From the NCBI RefSeq assembly GCF_008370495.1, contig NZ_VTUX01000005.1, positions 186,001 through 250,000 of the forward strand: a stretch of DNA of 64,000 bases. The letters are read 5' to 3'. The stretch is from Pseudohalioglobus sediminis. GTDB lineage: Bacteria > Pseudomonadota > Gammaproteobacteria > Pseudomonadales > Halieaceae. Below are positions 36,960-45,914 of the stretch, in pieces. Under the pieces are notes generated by a model. That model saw only the letters and a list, made by a program, of their open reading frames with translations. It was not told the DNA's origin and did no database searches. A program made the position numbers and the translations under genes. Every line of letters starts with the position of its first letter. The stretch's first letter is position 1.

Positions 36960-39674
36960 ATGTCCAAGCAAAGTGCGCCCATCGTTCTTGTCGATGGCTC
37001 CTCCTATGTCTTCCGCGCTTTCCACGCGTTACCCATGCTGACCACCTCCGATGGCACCCATACCGGGGCCGTGCGCGGGGTGGTCAGTATGCTGCGCAAG
37101 CTGGTGAGCCAGTATCCGGATTCGCCGGTAGTCGCGGTATTCGATGCCAAGGGCAAAACCTTTCGCAGTGACATCTACCCCGAGTACAAGGCACACAGAC
37201 CGCCCATGCCGGATGAACTGCGCGAGCAGATCGAACCCATACACGCCATCGTACAGGCCATGGGTCTGCCATTTCTTTGCGTGGAAGGTGTCGAAGCGGA
37301 CGATGTCATAGGCACGCTCGCACGCCAGGCCAGCGAGCAGGGCAGGGACGTGGTGGTCTCCACCGGTGACAAAGACATGGTGCAGCTGGTGGATAAGCAC
37401 ACCACGCTGGTCAACACCATGACCGATTCGGTGATGGATGAAGCGGCGGTTGAGGAAAAGTACGGTTTTCCGCCGCGCCTGTTCGTGGACTTTCTGGCAT
37501 TGATGGGGGACAAGGCTGACAACATTCCCGGTGTTGCCGGTGTGGGCGAGAAGACGGCCCTGGGCCTGATAAAGGGCCTCGGTGGGCTCGATGATATCTA
37601 CGCTGCGCTCGACAAGGTGGCCGAGCTGTCGTTCCGCGGGGCCAAGACCCTGGCGCCGAAACTGGAGGCCGAGAAGGACAATGCGTTTTTGTCGCAGGAG
37701 TTGGCGACCATCAAGACCGATGTGGATCTGGAGCTGGCGCCGGACACGCTTGCCAACGCCGACCCGGACCAGCAGGCCCTTGTCGACTGGTTCACGCGCA
37801 TGGAATTTCGCGGCTGGCTGGAAGAGTTGCTGGGGGAGGGGGAGGCGCCGTCCGTGGAGCAGCCCGAGCTGGACCACGACATCGTCACGGACCAGGCCAC
37901 CCTGGATGGCTGGCTTGAAAAGCTCAAGCAGGCCGAGCTGTTTGCCTTTGACACCGAAACCACCAGCCTCAACTACATGGAAGCGCAAATAGTCGGCGTG
38001 TCCTTCGCGGTGGAGGCGGGCAGTGCGGCCTATGTGCCCCTGGCCCATGACTACCTGGGGGCTCCGGAGCAGTTGGACCGGGACGCGGTACTGGCCCAGC
38101 TGAAGCCGCTGCTGGAGGATCCGCAGCGGTTCAAGGTGGGGCAGAACCTGAAATATGATGCCAGCGTGCTGGCCAACCATGGTATCCAGCTGCGCGGCAT
38201 TCGCTTTGACACCATGCTCGAGTCTTATGTGCTGGATTCCACCGCGACACGTCATGACATGGACAGCCTGGCCCTCAAGTACCTGGGCCACGGTACCATT
38301 CATTACGAGGACGTTGCCGGCAAGGGCGCCAAGCAGCTCACCTTCAACCAGGTCAGGGTAGAGGAGGCCGGGCCCTACGCAGCCGAGGATGCCGATGTCA
38401 CACTGCGGCTGCACCAGGCGCTGTGGCCGAAGCTGGCCGCCGAAACAAGCCTGGTGTCTGTATTCGATAGTATCGAAATGCCGCTGGTACCGGTGCTCTC
38501 AAAAATAGAACGACAGGGCGCCCTGGTGTCCACTGAGCTGTTGCACCGCCAGAGCGGCGAGCTGGGCCAGCGCATGGAGCAACTTAAATCCGAGGCCTAT
38601 GATCTGGCGGGCCAGGAATTCAACCTCGGGTCTCCCAAGCAGCTCGGTGAAATACTGTTTGAAAAGCTGCAGCTACCGATTATCAAGAAGACGCCCAAAG
38701 GCGCGCCCAGTACGGCAGAGGATGTACTGCAGGAGCTGGCGCTGGATTACCCGCTGCCCAAGCTGCTGCTTGAGTACCGCAGCCTGTCAAAGCTGAAATC
38801 CACTTACACCGACAAGTTGCCGGAGATGGTGAACCCGCAGACCGGACGCGTCCACACCTCCTATCACCAGGCGGTGGCTGCCACCGGCCGCTTGTCCTCG
38901 TCTGATCCCAACCTGCAGAACATTCCCATTCGCACCCAGGAAGGGCGCCGTATCCGGCAGGCGTTTATTGCTCCCGAAGGTTACCGAATCGTGGCCGCCG
39001 ACTATTCACAGATTGAGTTGCGTATCATGGCGCACCTGTCGGACGACCCCGGCCTGTTAACCGCGTTTCGCGGCGGCCAGGACGTGCACCGGGCCACGGC
39101 GGCAGAGGTGTTTGAAATCGACGTGGAAGAGGTTAACGCCGAGCAGCGCCGCAAGGCCAAGGCCATCAACTTTGGCCTGATCTACGGTATGTCTGCTTTC
39201 GGCCTCGCCAAACAGTTACACCTTGGCCGCAACGAGGCGCAGGAATATATAGACCGTTATTTTGATCGCTATCCCGGGGTTGCGGATTACATGGATCGCA
39301 CCCGCGCCGTGGCAAAAGAACAGGGCTACGTGGAGACCCTGTTTGGCCGCCGCCTGTACCTGCCTGAAATCAATGCACGCAACAAGATGCGCGTGCAGGC
39401 CGCAGAGCGCACTGCGATTAATGCTCCGATGCAGGGCACGGCAGCAGACATCATCAAGCGCGCCATGCTGACAGTGGATGAATGGCTGGAGCAGGGTGGG
39501 GCGGACGCGCGCATGATCATGCAGGTACATGACGAACTGGTGCTGGAAGTCGCCAGCGCAGAGGTCGACGCGGTCAGTGGGGAATTGTGCCGGCTGATGT
39601 CGAACGCGGCTGAACTATCGGTGCCCTTGCTGGTGGAGGCGGGCGTAGGGGACAACTGGGACGAGGCGCACTAG
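36960..39674 (+). CDS. polA: DNA polymerase I
   Basis: 904 aa, full-length three-domain enzyme. The 5'-3' exonuclease (about 1-300) shows [15 protein letters not shown] and [15 protein letters not shown]. The 3'-5' exonuclease is active by motif, with [11 protein letters not shown] (DxE, about residue 330) and later Asp residues. The polymerase palm includes [19 protein letters not shown], the O-helix [19 protein letters not shown] and the catalytic VHDELVLEV. It fills gaps in repair and removes RNA primers. It is monocistronic. Confidence 0.98.
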   Translation: MSKQSAPIVLVDGSSYVFRAFHALPMLTTSDGTHTGAVRGVVSMLRKLVSQYPDSPVVAVFDAKGKTFRSDIYPEYKAHRPPMPDELREQIEPIHAIVQAMGLPFLCVEGVEADDVIGTLARQASEQGRDVVVSTGDKDMVQLVDKHTTLVNTMTDSVMDEAAVEEKYGFPPRLFVDFLALMGDKADNIPGVAGVGEKTALGLIKGLGGLDDIYAALDKVAELSFRGAKTLAPKLEAEKDNAFLSQELATIKTDVDLELAPDTLANADPDQQALVDWFTRMEFRGWLEELLGEGEAPSVEQPELDHDIVTDQATLDGWLEKLKQAELFAFDTETTSLNYMEAQIVGVSFAVEAGSAAYVPLAHDYLGAPEQLDRDAVLAQLKPLLEDPQRFKVGQNLKYDASVLANHGIQLRGIRFDTMLESYVLDSTATRHDMDSLALKYLGHGTIHYEDVAGKGAKQLTFNQVRVEEAGPYAAEDADVTLRLHQALWPKLAAETSLVSVFDSIEMPLVPVLSKIERQGALVSTELLHRQSGELGQRMEQLKSEAYDLAGQEFNLGSPKQLGEILFEKLQLPIIKKTPKGAPSTAEDVLQELALDYPLPKLLLEYRSLSKLKSTYTDKLPEMVNPQTGRVHTSYHQAVAATGRLSSSDPNLQNIPIRTQEGRRIRQAFIAPEGYRIVAADYSQIELRIMAHLSDDPGLLTAFRGGQDVHRATAAEVFEIDVEEVNAEQRRKAKAINFGLIYGMSAFGLAKQLHLGRNEAQEYIDRYFDRYPGVADYMDRTRAVAKEQGYVETLFGRRLYLPEINARNKMRVQAAERTAINAPMQGTAADIIKRAMLTVDEWLEQGGADARMIMQVHDELVLEVASAEVDAVSGELCRLMSNAAELSVPLLVEAGVGDNWDEAH

Positions 39675-39724
39675 CCCGGTAACAACTGCGCAACGCAACG
39701 GACGCGCGTTGTTAGCTCGCATGT

Positions 39725-40546
39725 TCACTGTTGCTGCCACTTCCGGGGATCCACCCGGTAGTACTCGGCAAGCTCCTCGAACAATTCAGGCCGCAAGCGC
39801 TGCAACTCCTGCGGGCGCTCGAAAAATGTCTCGGTGGCCACGGCGAAAAACTCCGCCGGATTGGTAGCACCGTAAGTGTCCATAAGGGTCTTGCGGCCAA
39901 GCAGGGAGCGAGTGCGCAGGTCTTCAAAATTGTCGCTGAACACCCGGGCCCAGGATTGGTAGCTGTTGCGGCGCAGTGGCGGCGCACCGTTGGTAGACCC
40001 GGATAGACCGTCCAGTTGGTGGGCGAACTCGTGTAGTACCACGTTGTGGCCATCGCTGAAGTCGGAGGCGCCTTTTTCGACATCGTCCCAGGACAGGATG
40101 ACCTTGCCGTTGCTCCAGGATTCGCCCAGCAGGTGGTTGTCCTGGGTTGCGAGCGTCCCGTTCTCAAGCATCTGTTCGCGCTCCACGCGAAAACCCGTGG
40201 GGTATACCAGGATCGACATCAGCTTGGGGTAGACGCTCCCACCCTGGTTGAGCACCAGCAGGCAGGCATGGCCGGCGATGGTAAGGCGTATTTCGTCGGT
40301 GATCTCCAGGCCGGCACAGCCATAGAAGGTCTTTTCTGCCAGGAACAGGTTTATGAGTTGGTGAAGCTGTTGTCGCTCTTCGTCGGAGAGGGCGCCATAG
40401 GGGGGCAGATTGCGGTCCAGGATGTCGCGCCAGGCCCCGGGGAAGGCCCGGCGGCGAATGAGCTTGTCGCGCCAGAAAGTCTGGAACACAAACAGCCCGA
40501 GGCCGGCAGCACAAATCAGCAAAAAAACAGTCGTAACAGTGTCCAT
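39725..40546 (-). CDS. mtfA: MtfA-family zinc metallopeptidase
   Basis: 273 aa. An N-terminal hydrophobic segment (about residues 5-23, TTVFLLICAAGLGLFVFQ) could anchor it, a feature absent from E. coli MtfA. The peptidase motif HEFAH is at residues 172-176 and the downstream metal-ligand Glu lies in EFFAVATETFFERP. In E. coli MtfA is a peptidase that binds the Mlc repressor. The gene separates polA from the small RNA candidate, on the opposite strand. Confidence 0.9.
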   Translation of the reverse strand: MDTVTTVFLLICAAGLGLFVFQTFWRDKLIRRRAFPGAWRDILDRNLPPYGALSDEERQQLHQLINLFLAEKTFYGCAGLEITDEIRLTIAGHACLLVLNQGGSVYPKLMSILVYPTGFRVEREQMLENGTLATQDNHLLGESWSNGKVILSWDDVEKGASDFSDGHNVVLHEFAHQLDGLSGSTNGAPPLRRNSYQSWARVFSDNFEDLRTRSLLGRKTLMDTYGATNPAEFFAVATETFFERPQELQRLRPELFEELAEYYRVDPRKWQQQ

Positions 40547-40565
40547 AAAATTTTTCGACGCGGGT

Positions 40566-40592
40566 GAACTTTCGCCACTATGGCCAGTCAGA
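40566..40592 (+). promoter_or_regulatory. sigma-E/AlgU-type promoter of the candidate small RNA
   Basis: GAACTT (40566-40571), a 16-nt spacer and TCAGA (40588-40592) match the extracytoplasmic stress sigma factor pattern GAACTT-N16/17-TCnnA. It points to the right, away from mtfA, with a start site expected near 40598. Confidence 0.65.
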
Positions 40593-40597
40593 GTCTA

Positions 40598-40718
40598 CGT
40601 AGCAAGTGCTACTATCCCTTTGAAGGTCTGTCTCCATGGGCCTTCACGAGCAAGTCTCTTTCCCCAGAGACCCTAGGTGTCCCGGTTGCCTTCCCCTAGA
40701 GGCAACCGGGTTTTTTTT
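40598..40718 (+). ncRNA. candidate trans-acting small RNA (ErsA/Spot 42 neighbourhood)
   Basis: A ~121-nt transcript is predicted from the stress-type promoter to the terminator. It folds as GTAGC-AAGT-GCTAC (40599-40612), TGAAGG/CCTTCA (40621-40626/40641-40646), GTCTCT-ttcccc-AGAGAC (40654-40671) and the terminator stem. The loops of the last two hairpins both show UUCCCC, a C-rich stretch able to pair with Shine-Dalgarno sequences. In Pseudomonas the AlgU-dependent sRNA ErsA lies between polA and engB, and Spot 42 lies next to polA in enterobacteria. This is the same neighbourhood with mtfA inserted. Homology to either is not shown by sequence alone. Confidence 0.6.
40681..40718 (+). terminator. 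strong intrinsic terminator of the candidate small RNA
   Basis: CCCGGTTGCC (40681-40690), loop TTCCCCTAGA, GGCAACCGGG (40701-40710) and eight T residues (40711-40718). There is no rightward gene before it, so it must end a non-coding transcript. Confidence 0.9.
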
Positions 40719-40737
40719 ATGTACAGGATGTACGGTA

Positions 40738-40920
40738 CGTCCCCGGGAGGCAGGAGTGCCTGCCCCGCTTTACCGGGTATGCCGGAGGGGACGCGGTCCG
40801 AAGGTGAGCACGTCCCAGGGCTGACGACTTTGCAACGCCGGCAAACGGGCTCGACGGGGCAATGAGTCCTGGGCTTGGAAGGCCAAGATACTCACCCTGG
40901 ACCCATTGCCCCGTCGAGCC
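40738..40920. repeat. palindrome-rich intergenic segment before engB end
   Basis: Two nested palindromes follow the small RNA. The first has CGTCCCC...GGGGACG arms around the hairpin GGCAGG-agtg-CCTGCC. The second has perfect 17-bp arms GGCTCGACGGGGCAATG (40848-40864) and CATTGCCCCGTCGAGCC (40904-40920), with CTTGG/CCAAG and nearly paired GTCCTGGG/CCCTGGAC inside. Open frames here lack ribosome sites and family features, so the region is treated as non-coding. It may be a bidirectional terminator or a folded repeat. Nothing is recognised from 40921 to the engB stop. Confidence 0.6.
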
Positions 40921-41050
40921 TTGGACCATTGAGCGTGGGTTCAGTTGGAAGTGGCCTTGCCCATAATGAAGCGGCCTCGAAGCGCCAGGGTACTCGCGCT
41001 AAGTCCGCTGCTCATGCCCGCGAACCTTGGTGCGCCTTGTTGTTATCGCC

Positions 41051-41713
41051 CTACACTTCCTCGATTTCCTCATCCTCGTAGACGCTCGCATCCGTCAGCC
41101 AGCCATCAAGCACTTCGATCAGCTGTTCGTGCCCGCTGTGTTTCAGTGCTGAAAACAGCTGTACGCTGACCAGCTCCTGGTGTGGTTTCATGGCCTTGCG
41201 CACCGCGAGCAGGCTGTTGTTGGCCGGGCCTTTTTTCAGCTTGTCTGCCTTGGTCAGCAGGATATGCACGGGCATATGCGCCGCCATTGCCCAGTTCAGC
41301 ATTTGTTCATCGAAGGGTTGCATTGGGTGGCGCACATCCATTAGCAGAATCATGCCGCGCAGGGACTGTCGCTTGGCCAGGTAATTTTCCAGCTGGCGGG
41401 TCCACTCCTTCTTCACACTGACCGGCACTTTCGCGAAACCGTACCCCGGCAGGTCCACCAGGCGTTGGCTGGGCGACAGCTCGAAGAAGTTGAGCAGCTG
41501 GGTCCTGCCGGGGGTCTTGGACGTCTTGGCGAGTTTTTTATTGTTCGTCAAGCTATTGATTGCACTGGATTTTCCTGCGTTTGATCGGCCTGCGAAGGCG
41601 ACCTCCCAGCCTTCATCCGGCGGGCACTGGCTGAACTTCGCGGCGCTGGTGAGGAAGGTCGCACGGCGATAATCCGGGGCGGCGGGGGTGAGTGTTTGAT
41701 CCGGGTCAGTCAT
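41051..41713 (-). CDS. engB: ribosome biogenesis GTPase EngB (YihA/YsxC)
   Basis: 220 aa from the ATG at 41713 ([10 protein letters not shown]); an ATG 48 bp upstream would add non-family residues and overlap the cytochrome promoter. The GTPase motifs are G1 [17 protein letters not shown]3 DLPGYG and G4 LLTKADKL. EngB helps assemble the 50S subunit. It is divergent from the cytochrome c genes and lies near polA, as in pseudomonads. Confidence 0.96.
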   Translation of the reverse strand: MTDPDQTLTPAAPDYRRATFLTSAAKFSQCPPDEGWEVAFAGRSNAGKSSAINSLTNNKKLAKTSKTPGRTQLLNFFELSPSQRLVDLPGYGFAKVPVSVKKEWTRQLENYLAKRQSLRGMILLMDVRHPMQPFDEQMLNWAMAAHMPVHILLTKADKLKKGPANNSLLAVRKAMKPHQELVSVQLFSALKHSGHEQLIEVLDGWLTDASVYEDEEIEEV

Positions 41714-41750
41714 TGTGCGGTATTGCCTTTTTAGGTGTGGGCATCTCGTA

Positions 41751-41756
41751 TATAAT
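41751..41756 (+). promoter_or_regulatory. -10 element of the cytochrome c5 gene
   Basis: A consensus TATAAT lies ~75 bp before the cytochrome ATG in the gap shared with engB. No good -35 sits at standard spacing (TTGCCT is 22 bp away), so the promoter may need an activator. Confidence 0.45.
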
Positions 41757-41829
41757 GCCACAGCTTTTTTCGCCTGTTATCAAATGCTTGCGAGGCGTAG
41801 GCGCCTCGAAACCAACCGAGAGGTCTCTC

Positions 41830-42123
41830 ATGAAGAAGATTTTTGCTGCTGCCCTGATGCTGGTTGCCACTGGTGCCATGGCTGAAGTCGATATGGACAA
41901 GTACAACAAGAGCTGTGCTGTCTGCCACGCCACTGGCGCTGCCAATGCGCCCAAGACCGGCGACGTCGCCGCCTGGGAGCCGCGCATTGCCAAGGGTATG
42001 GACGCGCTGGTCGCTTCCGTGAGCAACGGTATGAACGCCATGCCGCCCAAGGGTATGTGCTTCGACTGCTCCGATGAAGATTACAAGGCCCTGATCGAGT
42101 ACATGGCCAAGCCCGCTGAATAA
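41830..42123 (+). CDS. periplasmic monohaem cytochrome c5
   Basis: 97 aa from the ATG at 41830. A signal peptide (MKKIFAAALMLVATGAMA) precedes a small class I cytochrome with the haem site SCAVCH and the Met ligand in GMNAMPPKGMCFDC. The second Cys pair (CFDC) near the C-terminus is typical of cytochrome c5. It is a likely electron carrier to terminal oxidases. Cytochrome c4 follows 35 bp downstream. Confidence 0.92.
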   Translation: MKKIFAAALMLVATGAMAEVDMDKYNKSCAVCHATGAANAPKTGDVAAWEPRIAKGMDALVASVSNGMNAMPPKGMCFDCSDEDYKALIEYMAKPAE

Positions 42124-42158
42124 GCCGGTCCACTCTGTTAGCTAATTCTGGAACCATC

Positions 42159-42782
42159 ATGAAGAAAGTAGTAATCCTGGCCAGCCTGTTGATGGGCTGC
42201 AGCCAATTTGTAGCCGCCCAGACAGGCGACGCTGCCGCAGGAGAGGCGTTGACCGCCACTTGCGCGGCCTGTCATGGCGCCGACGGCAACAGTGCCGCGC
42301 CCACGTTTCCCAAGCTCGCCGGCCTCGGTGAGAAATACCTGCTGAAGCAGTTGAAAGACATCCGCGACGGTGCTCGCCCGGTGCCCACCATGGTGGGGCA
42401 GGTAGACAACATGTCTGACCAGGACCTGGCCAATATTGCGGCCTACTACGACGCCCAGCCGCGCTCCGGTGGCCAGGCAGATCCCGCCCTGGTTGAACTT
42501 GGCGAAAAGATCTACCGCGCCGGCGTTGCCGAGCGCAAGGTCGCGGCCTGTGCCGGTTGCCACTCACCCCAGGGCAAGGGTAACGCTCCGGCTGGATTCC
42601 CGCCCCTGGCCGGTCAGCATGCAGACTACATCGCTGCCCAGCTCAAGGCCTATCGCAAGGGCTATGAGGATGAATCGGGTCGTACCAACGACGGTGACAG
42701 CATGATCATGCGCACCAACGCATTCGGGCTCTCTGATAAAGAGATCGAAGCGGTGGCCAGTTACGCCTCTGGCCTGAAGTAA
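42159..42782 (+). CDS. dihaem cytochrome c4
   Basis: 207 aa. A signal peptide of about 20 residues is followed by two homologous cytochrome domains with CAACH (about residue 35) and CAGCH (about residue 131). Met ligands are in the PTMVGQV and SMIMRTNAF regions. Cytochrome c4 passes electrons to cytochrome oxidases and is often found beside cytochrome c5, engB and dsbA in pseudomonads, as here. It is followed by a clear terminator. Confidence 0.94.
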   Translation: MKKVVILASLLMGCSQFVAAQTGDAAAGEALTATCAACHGADGNSAAPTFPKLAGLGEKYLLKQLKDIRDGARPVPTMVGQVDNMSDQDLANIAAYYDAQPRSGGQADPALVELGEKIYRAGVAERKVAACAGCHSPQGKGNAPAGFPPLAGQHADYIAAQLKAYRKGYEDESGRTNDGDSMIMRTNAFGLSDKEIEAVASYASGLK

Positions 42783-42801
42783 GCGTTACGCATCGCGAGA
42801 G

Positions 42802-42827
42802 AGGTGGCAGTGCGCCACCTTTTTTTT
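42802..42827 (+). terminator. intrinsic terminator after cytochrome c4
   Basis: AGGTGGC (42802-42808), short loop, GCCACCT (42814-42820) and a run of eight T. Confidence 0.9.
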
Positions 42828-42896
42828 ATCCAGAGCGAACATCCGCCCATCATAGCTGTCATAAAAGGGTGATTTTTTAGAAGGAGAATGTTCACC

Positions 42897-43529
42897 ATGT
42901 TCAAGCGTGTCCTGCTGACCCTGACCGTATTGTTGTTGCCCCTCGCGGCGCAAGCGGAAGAAACCTATGTTGCCGGAAAGCACTACGACGTTATCAATCC
43001 TGCGATTCGCACTGCCGAGTCCGGCAAGATTGAGGCGGCCGAGTTCTTCTGGTACGGCTGCGGCCACTGTTATACCTTTGAGCCAGTGCTGGCCAAGTGG
43101 AAGACAACGCTCGCGGATGACGTGGTCTTTCGCGGCATACCCGCCATGTGGGGCGGGGCGATGGAGCTGCACGCCAAGGCCTATTACGCCGCACGGGCGC
43201 TGGGGGTAGAAGAGAAAATGGACCAGGCCATCTTTCAGGCACTGAACGTCGACCGCAAACCCCTGCGTTCCGAGGATGAGATTGCCGAGCTGTTTGCCGA
43301 GCACGGTGTATCCAAGGACGATTTTTTCAAGGCCTACAATTCCTTTGGCGTCAGCAGCCAGGTGCGCCAGGCTGATGCGACCGCGCGCGCTGCCAAGATC
43401 ACTGGCACCCCGGCAATGATGGTCAACGGCAAGTACCTGATCGGTCCGCGCAAGGCGGGTAGCACGGCGAATATGCTCAAGATCGCTGAGTTCCTGATCG
43501 AGAAAGAGCGCGCGGCAGCCGGCAGCTGA
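42897..43529 (+). CDS. dsbA: DsbA-type thiol:disulfide oxidoreductase with CGHC active site
   Basis: 210 aa from the ATG at 42897, 10 nt after AAGGAG; the in-frame ATG at 42888 is too close to that site. A signal peptide (FKRVLLTLTVLLLPLAAQA) leads to a periplasmic DsbA fold. The active site is FFWYGCGHCYTFEP (C55-G-H-C58) and the cis-proline loop is TGTPAMMVNG. Canonical DsbA has CPHC; CGHC is the protein disulfide isomerase form and should alter the redox potential. It is flanked by terminators on both sides, so it is monocistronic. Confidence 0.94.
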   Translation: MFKRVLLTLTVLLLPLAAQAEETYVAGKHYDVINPAIRTAESGKIEAAEFFWYGCGHCYTFEPVLAKWKTTLADDVVFRGIPAMWGGAMELHAKAYYAARALGVEEKMDQAIFQALNVDRKPLRSEDEIAELFAEHGVSKDDFFKAYNSFGVSSQVRQADATARAAKITGTPAMMVNGKYLIGPRKAGSTANMLKIAEFLIEKERAAAGS

Positions 43530-43550
43530 TCCGACGCCAACGCCCCAGGA

Positions 43551-43575
43551 ACCCGGCCCTGCGCCGGGTTTTTTT
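43551..43575 (+). terminator. intrinsic terminator after dsbA
   Basis: ACCCGGC (43551-43557), 5-nt loop, GCCGGGT (43563-43569) and a run of seven T. Confidence 0.9.
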
Positions 43576-43613
43576 ATGCCCGCATTTTCGCGCCGCTGGC
43601 CCCTCCCGCGGGA

Positions 43614-44621
43614 CTATATTTGCAACCACTCCGGCACGGGCAGGCCCTTGTTCTGCAGGAACACAGGGTTGAACAGTTTGCTCTGGTAGCGAGTGCCATA
43701 GTCACAGAGTATGGTCACGATGGTGTGGCCCGGACCCAGCTCTTCGGCGAGGCGCACGGCACCGGCGATGTTCAGTCCCGAGGAGCCACCCAGGCACAGG
43801 CCTTCATTGCGCAGCAGGTCGAATACGTAGGGCAGGGCCTCGGTATCGTCAATCTGGAAAGCGGCATCAACTTCCGCAGCGGCAATATTGTCGGTGATAT
43901 GGTTGATGCCCACGCCTTCAATAATCGACGAGCCCTCGCTGGGCTGGAGTTCACCGCGGGTGTAATGACTGTACAGCGAGGCCCCGTTTGGATCGGCAAT
44001 GCCGATTTTTATTTCCGGGTTTTTACCTTTCAGTGTGCTGGACACCCCGGCAAGAGTGCCGCCGGTGCCCACTGCGCAAATGAACCCGTCTACCTTGCCA
44101 TCTGTCTGTTCCCAGATCTCCGTGCCGGTGGTGCGCGCGTGGATCTCGCGATTTGCCGGGTTATCGAACTGCCGGGCCCAGATGGCGCCGTGCTCTTCTT
44201 TGCGGGCAAATTTTTCCGCCAGGCGTGCGGCGGTATGCACGTAGTGGTTGGGGTCGGCATAGGAGGTGGCTGCGACCAGGTGCAGGTCGGCGCCGAGCAA
44301 CTCCAGCGAATCGATTTTCTCCTTGCTCTGGGTCACCGGCATTACCACGGTGCTTTTGTAACCCAGCGCATTGGCCAGCAGTGTTAGTCCGATGCCGGTA
44401 TTACCGGCAGTGCCTTCGACGACTCGACCACCCGGTTGCAATTCCCCGGCAGCTTCCGCTGCGCGAATAATGCCGAGGGCGGTACGATCCTTCACCGAGC
44501 CGCCTGGATTGAGGAATTCGGCCTTGCCCAGAATCGTACACCCGGTTTTTTCCGATACCTGCTTGAGGTGTAACAGGGGGGTGTTGCCAATCAGTTGGGT
44601 GACATCAGCAGCGGTGTGCAC
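43614..44621 (-). CDS. PLP-dependent cysteine synthase family protein
   Basis: 335 aa from the GTG at 44621, which has GGAG 8 nt upstream. It opens VHTAADVTQLIGNTPLL. The PLP lysine is in NPGGSVKDRTAL, the substrate loop is EGTAGNTGIGL, and the phosphate-binding glycine loop is GTGGTLAG. It would form cysteine from O-acetylserine and sulfide, or act as a cystathionine beta-synthase-like enzyme. TAGNTG in place of the TSGNTG of CysK puts it nearer the eukaryote-like cysteine synthase branch. It is monocistronic. Confidence 0.88.
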   Translation of the reverse strand: MHTAADVTQLIGNTPLLHLKQVSEKTGCTILGKAEFLNPGGSVKDRTALGIIRAAEAAGELQPGGRVVEGTAGNTGIGLTLLANALGYKSTVVMPVTQSKEKIDSLELLGADLHLVAATSYADPNHYVHTAARLAEKFARKEEHGAIWARQFDNPANREIHARTTGTEIWEQTDGKVDGFICAVGTGGTLAGVSSTLKGKNPEIKIGIADPNGASLYSHYTRGELQPSEGSSIIEGVGINHITDNIAAAEVDAAFQIDDTEALPYVFDLLRNEGLCLGGSSGLNIAGAVRLAEELGPGHTIVTILCDYGTRYQSKLFNPVFLQNKGLPVPEWLQI

Positions 44622-44675
44622 GCGGTGTTCTCCGGGACAAATGCCCGCAGAGTATGCCACAGTCGCTGCCCCCGG

Positions 44676-45875
44676 TCAGGCTTGCGGGATGCGCCGCACG
44701 TAGACGCGCAGCGCCAGTGCCAGGCCGCACAGCGTGAAGGCAACCATGGATGCCAGCATTGGCTGTGGCGTGTCTTCCAGCAGCACGCCGACCAGGGCCG
44801 TACCCAGGGCGGACAGACCCATCTGCAGGAAACCGAGCAGTGCCGAGGCGGTGCCGGCGATATGCGGAAAGGGCGCCATGGCGATGGCCATCGCATGCGG
44901 CAACACCAGCCCCATGCCAATCGCGTAGCAGCTCATTGGTAGCATCAGTACCCAGATATTGGTTGGAAACTGAGTGTGTGCCAGCCACATCACAACTGCC
45001 GTAGCGACACACAGGGCATTCCCCACCAGCATCGTTCTCCTGGAATCCCAGCGACTGGCCAGACGTGCACTGATGGCGCTGCCGGCCATGTAGCCGGCCA
45101 CGGTACTGAGAAAAATGAAGCCGAAATACTGCACCGGCACGCCCAGCATGTCGATGTAGACGAAGCTGGAAGAGGACAGGTAGGCCATCAGGCCGCTGTA
45201 GACCAGTGCGCTGGCCACGGTGACGGAAAGAAAGGACGGATCCATCACCAGCTCTGCGTAGTTACGGACAATGCTTACCGGGTGCAGGCTCTGCCGCTGC
45301 GGCAGCGACTCCGGCAGATAGACCTGCAGCAGCACCACCATCAGTGCACCGTAGACAGCCAGGAACAGGAAGATCACCGGCCACGGCAAGACCAGTAGCA
45401 CGAAGCCGCCGATGGTCGGGGCTACGGCAGGCCCGAGGGCCATCAGCATGGCGATCAGTGACAGGGCCCGGGCCGCGCGGCGAGGGCCGAAGATGTCCCG
45501 GGTTACCGTGCGCGCCAGGGTAGGGCCTACGCAGGCACCAATGCCCTGCAGAAAGCGAAACAGCAGCAGCTCCTCGATCGTGGATGATTGCGCACAGCCC
45601 AGGCAGGCGGCAACGAAGATCAGGGTGCCGCCGCCGAGTATCGGCTTGCGGCCAAAGCGGTCGGCCAGTGGGCCACAGATCAGGTGGAAGACGGCGAAGC
45701 CCGTGAGGTAGGCGCTCAGCGTGAGATGCATTTGCGCTATATCGGTGTCCAGGGCGCGCATCATCAGTGGCATGGCCGGCAGGTACATGTCCACGCTGAG
45801 CGGGCCCAGCGCCACCAGCGCCGCCAACAGGGCCAGCAGCCAGGGAGATTCGGGTTTGAGGTATCGGCTGGCCAT
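44676..45875 (-). CDS. Bcr/CflA-family drug-resistance MFS transporter
   Basis: 399 aa with 12 predicted membrane helices. The N-terminal LGPLSVDMYLPAMPLM and the loop motif ADRFGRKPILGGG, together with RFLQGIGACVGPTLARTVTRDIFG, are the markers of the Bcr/CflA branch of DHA1 exporters. It probably extrudes drugs or a metabolite by proton antiport. The substrate is not predictable. It lies between the cysteine synthase and the broken SDR gene on the same strand. Confidence 0.9.
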   Translation of the reverse strand: MASRYLKPESPWLLALLAALVALGPLSVDMYLPAMPLMMRALDTDIAQMHLTLSAYLTGFAVFHLICGPLADRFGRKPILGGGTLIFVAACLGCAQSSTIEELLLFRFLQGIGACVGPTLARTVTRDIFGPRRAARALSLIAMLMALGPAVAPTIGGFVLLVLPWPVIFLFLAVYGALMVVLLQVYLPESLPQRQSLHPVSIVRNYAELVMDPSFLSVTVASALVYSGLMAYLSSSSFVYIDMLGVPVQYFGFIFLSTVAGYMAGSAISARLASRWDSRRTMLVGNALCVATAVVMWLAHTQFPTNIWVLMLPMSCYAIGMGLVLPHAMAIAMAPFPHIAGTASALLGFLQMGLSALGTALVGVLLEDTPQPMLASMVAFTLCGLALALRVYVRRIPQA

Positions 45876-45914
45876 GGGCGGGGCAGGGTAGCCGATGGCC
45901 AGCTCGATGAAAAG

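Noticed and set aside
37029-38414. 461-codon open frame on the - strand
   Set aside because: Antisense to polA, no family features.
40598-40718. direct homology of the small RNA candidate to Spot 42
   Set aside because: Location is comparable, but the sequence does not resemble the enterobacterial RNA as I recall it, and the promoter is stress-sigma type instead of CRP-controlled.
40636-41081. several 60-70 codon frames in the mtfA-engB gap
   Set aside because: They run through the terminator and long palindromes and lack ribosome sites.
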